A DNA stretch of 5,183 bases, taken from positions 1 to 5,183 of the forward strand of contig JANJUO010000233.1 in the NCBI GenBank assembly GCA_024710535.1, read 5' to 3'. This DNA is from a bacterium (GTDB lineage Bacteria; Bacteroidota; Ignavibacteria; Kapaibacteriales; UBA2268). This document shows positions 1-5,183 of this stretch, in pieces. The notes under the pieces are model-generated. The model searched no databases. It was given only the letters and a program-made list of their open reading frames with translations, and was not told the DNA's origin. The translations under genes and the position numbers were made by a program. The first letter of the stretch is position 1; every line of letters begins with the position of its first letter.

Positions 1-631
1 GAATTTGCACAGATGAGGTTACATCAGACAAACCATCCCAATTCGACCAATAAACCCAGCCATTTTCCATATCATTAACCGGAACGCCATTAATCATAAC
101 AGTAACATTACGTTGGTCGAATCCTCTTAAATTTATTCGCGAATCACCATATCCACCGCCGGATTCAGTTGCATAAACGCCGGGAGTTTCATTGAGCACC
201 ATTGGAATATCTCTCGATGCAAGGTTCATTTCCAAATCTTGCTTAACAATATTCGAGAATGCAACAGGTGTTTCGCGAAATTCTGCACGACTTGCAACAA
301 CTGAAATAGCATTCGAACTGATGATGCTTTCCTCCATTTCGAATTCCACTTCGGTTGCTTTGCCGGCTACAACTGTAATATCTTTGATATTCTCCTTGAA
401 GCCAATGTATGTAGCTCTAATTTGGTATTTTCCGGGCGGGACATTTTTTATTTCAAATAATCCTTTTTTATCGGTTCGTGCTCCCATCTGTGTACCTAAA
501 ATTAATACAGATGCTGTAATCTTGGGTTCACCCTGAGATGCAACAATACCGGTAACGCTTCCATTTTGCCCATAAGCAATGCCGGAAAAAATGATTGTCA
601 AAAACAAAAAACAGTATAGATTTATTTTCAT
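1..631 (-). CDS. TonB-dependent outer-membrane receptor, N-terminal part (3' end off the window)
   Basis: Reading down from the ATG at 629-631, 210 codons stay open to the left edge, so this is the N-terminal quarter or so of a receptor usually 700-1000 residues long. Residues 1-21 look like a signal peptide (hydrophobic core LFLTIIFSGIAYG, probable cleavage before Q22). Residues 24-98 match a carboxypeptidase-regulatory-like beta-sandwich: GSVTGIV, ARTDKKGLFEIKNVPPGKYQIR, then YIGFK. Residues 115-210 match the TonB plug: NETPGVYATESGGGYGDSR, INLRGFDQRN, VMINGVPVNDMENG and the start of a VTSSVQI strand. The family sits in the outer membrane and takes up ligands using TonB/ExbBD energy. The ligand cannot be told from this part, and the beta-barrel is missing. 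The arrangement is typical of Bacteroidota receptors. There is no clear Shine-Dalgarno sequence. The start lies 29 bp after the topA stop, so co-transcription with topA is possible. Family call is firm; substrate and any SusC-type subclass are unknown. Confidence 0.93.
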   Translation of the reverse strand, partial: MKINLYCFLFLTIIFSGIAYGQNGSVTGIVASQGEPKITASVLILGTQMGARTDKKGLFEIKNVPPGKYQIRATYIGFKENIKDITVVAGKATEVEFEMEESIISSNAISVVASRAEFRETPVAFSNIVKQDLEMNLASRDIPMVLNETPGVYATESGGGYGDSRINLRGFDQRNVTVMINGVPVNDMENGWVYWSNWDGLSDVTSSVQI

Positions 632-660
632 AAAATGCTCATTAATATATTTTTGATAAA

Positions 661-3147
661 TTATTTACCTTTTTTAGCTTTTTTCTCTTCGCTCTCTGCA
701 ATAATTCTCAAACAATCCTCCAAAGTTAATTCTTCGGGAATATATTTTTTGCCAATAGCCGCATTGACTGTGCCATCAGTAATATATGGTCCAAATCTTC
801 CTTTGAGAATCTTTACTTTTGAATTTTCGAATGCTTTAATTTCATTACCACCAGTGGCAAGCATTTTTACGCAATCTTCATAAGTTAAAGTTTCTGGATT
901 CATATTCCTTGGAATTTTCACATTCTTTGTTCCATCCGTAAGATATGGTCCAAACCTACCTTTGATTACTTGAATTTTGCCTTCATCAAACAAGAGAATG
1001 GCATTTGGATTAACGCCTGTGCCTTTGGAATCGAATCTCGATAATGCGTCTTCGAATGTAATTGAATATACTTCATCTTTGGTGATTGAAATATTTGCTT
1101 TACCTTTTTTCAAATAAGGACCGTATCTGCCGATTTGCGTGGATAGTTCATCGCCATCTGGAGCAATACCAAGTACTCTCGGTAATTCAAATAATGTTAG
1201 TGCTTCTTCTAAAGTTATGGTTTCAATTTTTCTATTTGGAGGTATTTTGCTAAATTTCGGCTCATCATCATTTTCTCCTAATTGAAGCATTGGTCCAAAC
1301 TTTCCAAATTTTGCATAAATTTGCTTACCTGTTTTGGGGTCAGTTCCTAATTCTCTTGCCTGAACCGCATCGCTTCTTTTCACATCATCCATAAGTAATA
1401 TATTTGGGTGGAACGAATCATAAAATTCACTAAGCATATTGCCCCATTCTTTTTTTCCATTTGCAATTTCATCAAATTCTTCCTCGACTTTTGCTGTGAA
1501 ATTATAATCAACAATATCAGAAAAATATTTAACTAAAAAATCAGTTACAACAAGTCCAATATCTGTTGGGAATAATTTTGCTTTTTCGGTGCCAAAAGTT
1601 TCTGTCTTTGTATCTTCTTTGATTTTGCCATAGGATAATGTAATTAGAAAATAATCGCGTTTCAATCCCTCAACATCTTTCTTTTCTACGTAACCTCTAT
1701 CTTGGATTGTAGAAATTGTTGGGGCATAAGTCGATGGTCTGCCAATTCCCATTTCTTCGAGTTTCTTCACCAAGGTTGCTTCGTTATATCTGCTTGGGGG
1801 ACGCTTGTAGGTTTGTCTGGCAATGGATTTATCCATATTCAAAACTTGATTTACCTTCAATGGCGGCAATAAGTTTGAATATTCTTCATCTTCATTATCA
1901 TCCTCCTTGCTTTCCATATAAACTTTCAGAAAACCATCAAAAATGATAACTTCGCCTTGAGCTGTAAACATTTCTTTGCTATTATTAATTGAAATAGAAA
2001 CATTTGTTCTTTCGAGTAGCGCATCAGCCATTTGGCATGCAATTGTTCTCTTCCAAATCAAATCATATAATTTTGCATCTTCTTTGCCACCTTTGAGATT
2101 GCTAACAGCCATATTTGTTGGGCGAATTGCTTCGTGAGCTTCTTGCGCACCGGCTGACTTTGTTACAAATTTTCTATTTTTGAGATATTTACTGCCATAT
2201 TGAGAATTAATTTGCTCGCTGATTTGATCTATTGCTGTTTCAGATAAATTCACAGAATCGGTTCTCATATAAGTAATGATACCGGCTTCATATAATTTTT
2301 GGGCAACAGACATTGTGCGTTTTACGGAAAATCCTAATTTTCTTGATGCTTCCTGTTGCAAAGTTGAAGTTGTAAATGGTGGCGCAGGAGTCTTTTTTGC
2401 CGGTTTTACAACTACATCATCAACTTTGAATATCGAATTTGCAATCGAACTCAAAAATTTATATGCGGATTCATAATCATTGAATTTTGTTTTTAATTCT
2501 GCCTTGAGTATCTGACCTTCATCAAGAATAAATTCGGCAGTAACTTTATAATAAAATTCATTTTTGAATGCATCTATTTCTCGCTCTTTATCCACAATTA
2601 ATCTTACAGCCACAGATTGAACTCTTCCAGCGGATAATCCTTTTTTTACTTTTTTCCATAAAATTGGAGAAAGTTCATAACCAACCAATCTATCAAGAAT
2701 TCTTCTTGCTTGCTGTGCATTTACAGTATTCAAATCAAGGTCGCGTGGATTTTGGATTGCCTTCAGTATTGCCGGCTTTGTTATTTCATGAAAAACGATG
2801 CGTTTGGTTTCTACTTTTTTTAGGTTTAATGCTTCATACAAATGCCATGCAATTGCCTCTCCCTCGCGGTCCTCGTCCGTTGCAAGCCATACTTTATCGC
2901 AAGTGGAAACCAATTTTTTTAAATCTTTAACAAGTTTTTCTTTATCGGGGCTGATTTCATAATTTGGTTTGAAGCCATTTTTGATATCAATACTCATCCC
3001 TTTTTTCGGTAAATCACGAATATGTCCGAGTGATGATGTTACAGTGAAATCCGCACCAAGATACTTTTCTATAGTTTTGGCTTTTGCGGGAGATTCCACA
3101 ATAACCACAGATTTTATTTGTTTGTCAGTGTCTGCTTTTTTTGCCAT
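661..3147 (-). CDS. topA: DNA topoisomerase I (type IA), complete
   Basis: This 828-residue cytoplasmic enzyme relaxes negatively supercoiled DNA by cutting one strand through a 5'-phosphotyrosine link. The Toprim domain begins at residue 13 (VVIVESPAKAKTIEKYLG) and carries the metal-binding acids E18 and D91/D93/E95 in ATDEDREGEA. QQARRILDRLVGYELSPILW (145-164) and LSAGRVQSVAVRLIVDKERE (171-190) follow. The catalytic tyrosine is Y293 in GIITYMRTDS. EAHEAIRPT (336-344) and NEATLVKKLEEMGIGRPSTY (455-474) complete the core. The C-terminus has no Cys4 zinc fingers. It has four Topo_C_Rpt-like repeats around FGKFGPM (614-620), GRYGPY (673-678), GRFGPY (730-735) and GRFGPY (783-788), then a lysine-rich tail (KKAKKGK). 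The length is close to the usual 800-870. Met1 is the natural start because the Toprim strand begins 12 residues later and the next Met is residue 51. No Shine-Dalgarno sequence is visible. All catalytic residues are present and the frame is intact. Confidence 0.99.
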   Translation of the reverse strand: MAKKADTDKQIKSVVIVESPAKAKTIEKYLGADFTVTSSLGHIRDLPKKGMSIDIKNGFKPNYEISPDKEKLVKDLKKLVSTCDKVWLATDEDREGEAIAWHLYEALNLKKVETKRIVFHEITKPAILKAIQNPRDLDLNTVNAQQARRILDRLVGYELSPILWKKVKKGLSAGRVQSVAVRLIVDKEREIDAFKNEFYYKVTAEFILDEGQILKAELKTKFNDYESAYKFLSSIANSIFKVDDVVVKPAKKTPAPPFTTSTLQQEASRKLGFSVKRTMSVAQKLYEAGIITYMRTDSVNLSETAIDQISEQINSQYGSKYLKNRKFVTKSAGAQEAHEAIRPTNMAVSNLKGGKEDAKLYDLIWKRTIACQMADALLERTNVSISINNSKEMFTAQGEVIIFDGFLKVYMESKEDDNEDEEYSNLLPPLKVNQVLNMDKSIARQTYKRPPSRYNEATLVKKLEEMGIGRPSTYAPTISTIQDRGYVEKKDVEGLKRDYFLITLSYGKIKEDTKTETFGTEKAKLFPTDIGLVVTDFLVKYFSDIVDYNFTAKVEEEFDEIANGKKEWGNMLSEFYDSFHPNILLMDDVKRSDAVQARELGTDPKTGKQIYAKFGKFGPMLQLGENDDEPKFSKIPPNRKIETITLEEALTLFELPRVLGIAPDGDELSTQIGRYGPYLKKGKANISITKDEVYSITFEDALSRFDSKGTGVNPNAILLFDEGKIQVIKGRFGPYLTDGTKNVKIPRNMNPETLTYEDCVKMLATGGNEIKAFENSKVKILKGRFGPYITDGTVNAAIGKKYIPEELTLEDCLRIIAESEEKKAKKGK

Positions 3148-3184
3148 TTCTTAAAATTACTCAATAATTATATTTATAAACATT

Positions 3185-3220
3185 CAAAATTACGAAATTT
3201 TGTTTATTTATCTAAAAAAA
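3185..3220 (-). promoter_or_regulatory. Candidate Bacteroidota-type promoter of topA
   Basis: On the minus strand, TAATTTTG (plus-strand 3185-3192) fits the Bacteroidota -7 consensus TAnnTTTG exactly. A T-run (plus-strand A-run 3214-3220) lies about 21 bp further upstream, where a TTG-like -33 box would be expected, but the match there is poor. The -7 box is about 38 bp from the topA ATG, giving an inferred leader of roughly 30 nt. The region is very AT-rich, so a chance match is quite possible. No transcript data support it. Confidence 0.35.
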
Positions 3221-3236
3221 TTAAAATTAAGTTTGA

Positions 3237-3268
3237 AATGAAGTTGATTTCCTTTGCTCAACTTTATT
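3237..3268. repeat. Inverted repeat upstream of the topA promoter
   Basis: Arms 3237-3247 (AAATGAAGTTGA without its first A) and 3258-3268 (TCAACTTTATT) pair over 11 bp, including one G-T pair, around a 10-nt loop; the core AAGTTGA/TCAACTT is perfect. It lies about 45-80 bp upstream of the candidate topA -7 box and is not followed by a clean T-run. Both flanking genes point away from it, so a terminator role is unlikely. It could be an operator-like site or simply chance AT-rich symmetry. Confidence 0.3.
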
Positions 3269-3313
3269 GAAACACAAAAACAAAATGAAATTATAAGTAA
3301 CAATTAAGCTATG

Positions 3314-3335
3314 ATAACCAATCCAGCTTGGTTAT
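3314..3335. repeat. Hairpin repeat, copy 1
   Basis: ATAACCAATCCAGCTTGGTT (3314-3333) followed by AT forms a perfect 8-bp stem (ATAACCAA/TTGGTTAT) around the hexanucleotide TCCAGC. The same 20 bp recur unchanged at 3631-3650. Because the unit is itself near-palindromic, the two copies can be read as either direct or inverted repeats at the edges of the palindrome cluster. Confidence 0.75.
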
Positions 3336-3350
3336 ATCAAATAATTGCTC

Positions 3351-3432
3351 ATTTCGATACAAAGCTGAAGCTTTTACTCAATGAGCGAATTGCACACCGA
3401 TGACTAAAGTAGCACAAAGTGCGTATCGAAGT
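3351..3432. repeat. REP/MITE-like palindromic element A
   Basis: Terminal arms TTCGATAC (3353-3360) and GTATCGAA (3423-3430) are perfect inverted repeats, extendable by a G-T and an A-T pair. Inside are a hairpin AAAGC-TGAA-GCTTT (3361-3374), the symmetric CTCAATGAG (3378-3386) and a hairpin GCAC-AAA-GTGC (3412-3422). Nested symmetry in about 80 bp of non-coding DNA is typical of interspersed palindromic or small non-autonomous elements. The family assignment is inference; copy number elsewhere in the genome is unknown. Confidence 0.55.
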
Positions 3433-3487
3433 CAACTATAAGTATAATTATATGCGACTATGTGGTGGCTTAGTTGCTAGAAAAGAA

Positions 3488-3520
3488 CTGGATTTCTCGC
3501 CTACGGCTTCGAAATGACGG
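3488..3520. repeat. REP-like short palindrome B
   Basis: ATTTC (3492-3496) pairs with GAAAT (3511-3515), and GCC (3499-3501) with GGC (3505-3507) around a TAC loop. This gives an imperfect hairpin inside a GC-richer patch reading from CTGGATT to AATGACGG. The general form, TGGATT, then a GC hairpin, then AATGACGG, resembles widespread bacterial repetitive extragenic palindromes. Such sequences are moved by REP-associated tyrosine transposases (RAYT) in some genomes; none is seen in this window. Confidence 0.45.
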
Positions 3521-3529
3521 TATGCAATA

Positions 3530-3608
3530 AGACATCCGATGTTTGTTTTGTAAAAACCACAACTCTTAAATCATATTCATCATACTTTTGGCAAAACATC
3601 GGATGTCT
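3530..3608. repeat. Long perfect inverted repeat C (15-bp arms)
   Basis: AGACATCCGATGTTT (3530-3544) and AAACATCGGATGTCT (3594-3608) are exact reverse complements separated by 49 bp. An alternative pairing extends to 17 bp with a 4-nt bulge, using GTTTTG (3545-3550) and CAAAAC (3592-3597). Further out, CTGGATT (3488-3494) and AATCCAG (3611-3617) can also pair, and a run of seven T (3619-3625) follows. Terminal-inverted-repeat form with a short non-coding core fits a miniature mobile element. The 49-nt loop makes a simple intrinsic terminator unlikely. Confidence 0.7.
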
Positions 3609-3630
3609 GTAATCCAGATTTTTTTCACTC

Positions 3631-3650
3631 ATAACCAATCCAGCTTGGTT
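3631..3650. repeat. Hairpin repeat, copy 2
   Basis: This is an exact 20-bp copy of 3314-3333. The inner stem AACCAA/TTGGTT (3633-3638 and 3645-3650) is retained, while the two outer pairs of copy 1 are lost because TT replaces AT after it. It marks the propeller-gene side of the palindrome cluster, 317 bp from copy 1. Confidence 0.75.
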
Positions 3651-3745
3651 TTGGTAATTATTTTTCAAATATTTTATTTTTCTTTGAGTAATTTTCCCTT
3701 TTCATGTGTCATTATAATTATGTAGTTTGCAATTTTTGAAAAAGA

Positions 3746-3753
3746 TATTTTTG
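3746..3753 (+). promoter_or_regulatory. Possible -7 box immediately before the propeller gene
   Basis: TATTTTTG fits the Bacteroidota TAnnTTTG -7 form, and TTTG at 3726-3729 lies 16 bp upstream, somewhat short for the usual -33 spacing of about 19-21. It ends only 8 bp before the ATG at 3762, which would imply an almost leaderless message. There is no competing Shine-Dalgarno sequence. A chance match in AT-rich DNA is a real possibility. Confidence 0.2.
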
Positions 3754-3761
3754 AGTATGAT

Positions 3762-5063
3762 ATGAAGAATTTGATATTTGTAATTTGCATACTTTTTTGT
3801 GGCAGTAGTTTATTTGCGGCTGAAGAAGTTGCATGGATGAAGTTTCGAACAGATATTGGGATGGAGGAAATGATTAATGCAGTTTTCTCACCTGATGAAA
3901 AGACAATATTTGCTACAGATGCAAATCTGAAATTGATTGAATTGTCTGCTGAAACTGGCGAGGTGATTCGAGTAGTGCCTGAGTTTAAAGGTATAATTCA
4001 ATTCTCAGATGATGGAGAGTATGTTTATACCTACAACTTTGAAAAGAGAAAATGGCCCACAGGAGAATTAATTGGACAGTATCCAGTTCCTAAATATGGG
4101 TTTCTTAAGGGTGGAAGTGATTGGAATACTACATTCAAGATTCATGAAAAAGCAGGACTTTTAATTGGAATAATATATGTGAATCCGCAATATGGGAAAC
4201 CCTGGTTTAAAGGACTATTAGTTTATGATTTGAATACATTCAATTTTATTGATACTTTGGGATTGGAGTTTAATTATTATTACAGTATAACTTTTTCTAC
4301 AGATGGAAAATATTTTAAAACTGGCTCAGAATATGATCCAGATAAAACATACCCTGGTGATGATAGGACTATTTATATGTTTTGGGACTCTAAAACATTG
4401 AAACCAATCAAAGAGGATAATGTAATTGCAAACTTCAAAAGTTCCCCAGACGGAAAATGGCTTGGTAGTGCTGGTCATCCTTTTGTTCGTGTTTATGATA
4501 ATAAAGCATTTACCGAAAATTTATCCTTAATCAAAATTTACGAATGGGATCCTAACAAAGGATATTGTCTTAGTTCTGGTTTAGATTTTACACAAGATTC
4601 TAAGTATATGGTAACTTCAGGTCCAGGTTGCCAAGAAACAGTAAGACCTAATATTTGGGATTTAGAAAAAGGTAAATTGGCTTATAAATATGAAAGATTG
4701 ATTGGGTCCAATAATCTCAAATTTAACAAAAAAAATCAAATTTTCGTGTTTACAAAAGAAGGATTTGCACTTCTAAATTGGATGGTACCAAGTGATGTAA
4801 AAGAAAGTGAACAAAATAATTCAATAATTTATCCAAATCCTACAACAAATATTCTTTCCCTCCAAACAAGCGGTTTAATAATGCCCGAGCAAATTCAAAT
4901 ATTTGATTTGAAAGGACAAAAAATAAATCTCGAATCAGATAAAATACTCATAATGAACAATGAAATTCAGATTAATGTTAGCAATTTAGAGATTGGAACT
5001 TACTTTCTGACTGTACAAAACGGCTCTAAGCAAAACACATATAAATTTATAGTTGGGAGATAG
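3762..5063 (+). CDS. Secreted beta-propeller protein with type IX secretion sorting domain
   Basis: This 433-residue protein is not a named family I recognise, but its architecture is clear. Residues 1-20 form a signal peptide (MKN, hydrophobic LIFVICILF, cleavage near FAA/EE). Residues about 25-340 contain repeated WD40/YVTN-like blade cores: AVFSPDEKTIFAT (40-52), IQFSDDGEYVYT (79-90), ITFSTDGKYFKTG (176-188), FKSSPDGKWLGSAG (225-238), LDFTQDSKYMVTSG (274-287) and LKFNKKNQIFVF (319-330). With a less typical unit at 122-168 this makes about seven blades. Residues 353-433 are a Por/type A C-terminal sorting domain: YPNPTTN (357-363), IQIFDLKGQKI (378-388), IGTYFLTVQNG (411-421) and YKFIVGR at the end. 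Known members cross the inner membrane by Sec and the outer membrane by the type IX system, then are released or anchored. No catalytic motif is visible, so a binding or scaffolding role is only inferred. It stands alone, divergent from topA. Cys13 is not in a convincing lipobox. Confidence 0.88.
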   Translation: MKNLIFVICILFCGSSLFAAEEVAWMKFRTDIGMEEMINAVFSPDEKTIFATDANLKLIELSAETGEVIRVVPEFKGIIQFSDDGEYVYTYNFEKRKWPTGELIGQYPVPKYGFLKGGSDWNTTFKIHEKAGLLIGIIYVNPQYGKPWFKGLLVYDLNTFNFIDTLGLEFNYYYSITFSTDGKYFKTGSEYDPDKTYPGDDRTIYMFWDSKTLKPIKEDNVIANFKSSPDGKWLGSAGHPFVRVYDNKAFTENLSLIKIYEWDPNKGYCLSSGLDFTQDSKYMVTSGPGCQETVRPNIWDLEKGKLAYKYERLIGSNNLKFNKKNQIFVFTKEGFALLNWMVPSDVKESEQNNSIIYPNPTTNILSLQTSGLIMPEQIQIFDLKGQKINLESDKILIMNNEIQINVSNLEIGTYFLTVQNGSKQNTYKFIVGR

Positions 5064-5095
5064 GGAATGAAAAGATAATTGTCAATTTGATATTC

Positions 5096-5183
5096 GATTA
5101 AATTATCTCGTAGAGATTATGATTATGGTAATAAAAGCTCCCCATCGACCTCTATATCTCGTAGAGATTAAATTATATAATCG
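5096..5183. repeat. Duplicated short palindrome ATCTC-GTA-GAGAT, possibly cut by the window edge
   Basis: ATCTCGTAGAGATTA occurs at 5105-5119 and again at 5156-5170, 51 bp apart. Each holds a 5-bp perfect stem (ATCTC/GAGAT) with a GTA loop. GATTAAATTAT also occurs twice, at 5096-5106 before the first palindrome and at 5166-5176 overlapping the end of the second. GATTA (5166-5170) and TAATC (5178-5182) add another small inverted repeat. The block starts about 33 bp after the propeller stop codon. There is no T-run after either hairpin, so this is more likely an interspersed repeat array than a standard terminator. Confidence 0.6.

Larger units (their letters stand above)
3148..3761. other. Divergent intergenic region with clustered palindromes
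   Basis: This 614-bp gap between the divergent topA and beta-propeller genes has no convincing coding sequence; frames are short and closed often. The topA-proximal part (3148-3310) is AT-rich and holds the candidate topA promoter and one inverted repeat. The middle (3314-3650) is a cluster of separate inverted repeats bounded by two identical copies of a 20-bp hairpin. The final stretch (3651-3761) is AT-rich leader DNA before the propeller gene. Each element is listed separately. Confidence 0.8.

Noticed and set aside
192..536. A 114-codon open frame on the plus strand at the left end
   Set aside because: It is antisense to the signal-distal part, regulatory-like domain and plug of the receptor, whose translation matches its family closely.
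785..965. Similar DNA stretches containing GGTCCAAA within topA
   Set aside because: These encode the GRFGPY protein repeats of the topoisomerase C-terminus and are not an independent DNA repeat.
2568..2930. A 120-codon open frame on the plus strand inside topA
   Set aside because: It is antisense to the highly conserved Toprim and core region of topA and shows no recognisable domain. The same holds for the shorter plus-strand frames at 635-883, 1716-1946, 2276-2476 and 2969-3154.
3311..3403. A 30-codon frame beginning MITNPAWLYQ
   Set aside because: It runs through the hairpin repeat and element A, has no ribosome-binding signal, and its sequence is explained by the palindromes.
3443..3452. 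Perfect palindrome TATAATTATA
   Set aside because: A 10-bp symmetric AT-only string is expected by chance in such AT-rich DNA, and nothing else supports a site.
3530..3625. Intrinsic terminator reading (inverted repeat followed by seven T)
   Set aside because: The loop is 49 nt, the T-run is separated from the 15-bp stem by 10 nt, and no gene ends on the plus strand upstream of it.
3762..3830. Lipoprotein signal with Cys13 as the lipidated residue
   Set aside because: The preceding residues (ILF) do not make a good lipobox, a standard cleavage site follows at FAA/EE, and the C-terminal sorting domain explains surface delivery.
5096..5183. CRISPR array
   Set aside because: Only two 15-bp units are visible, they are internally palindromic with an AT-rich linker sharing sequence with the flanks, and no cas gene is present.

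Overview
The window looks like chromosomal DNA from an AT-rich member of the Bacteroidota or a close relative in the FCB group (Ignavibacteria or Kapabacteria-like lineages are possible). Four things point there. There is a TonB-dependent receptor with an N-terminal carboxypeptidase-regulatory-like domain. There is a secreted protein ending in a type IX secretion (Por) sorting domain. The DNA topoisomerase I lacks zinc fingers and carries C-terminal GRFGPY repeats instead. Start codons lack good Shine-Dalgarno sequences, and candidate promoters fit the Bacteroidota TAnnTTTG form. The species cannot be named from this sequence.

Layout: positions 1-631 (minus strand) hold the first 210 codons of a TonB-dependent outer-membrane receptor whose 3' part lies beyond the left edge. 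After a 29-bp gap comes the complete gene for DNA topoisomerase I (topA, 661-3147, minus strand). The two point the same way with topA upstream, so they may share a transcript. A 614-bp gap (3148-3761) separates topA from the divergently transcribed third gene. Positions 3762-5063 (plus strand) encode a 433-residue exported protein with a signal peptide, a probable seven-bladed WD40/YVTN-like beta-propeller and a type A C-terminal sorting signal. The last 120 bp are non-coding and contain a duplicated short palindrome.

The genes do not form one pathway: topA is housekeeping, the receptor imports an unknown ligand, and the propeller protein is probably on the surface or secreted. The most unusual part is the gap between topA and the propeller gene. 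It holds a cluster of distinct inverted repeats between two identical 20-bp copies of a hairpin, with the heptamer AATCCAG recurring in it. This looks like a mosaic of REP/MITE-type non-autonomous elements. A second, unrelated palindromic family (ATCTC-GTA-GAGAT) lies downstream of the propeller gene and may continue past the right edge. I see no CRISPR array, tRNA, rRNA, transposase, phage gene or defence system, and no convincing evidence of a new multi-gene system.
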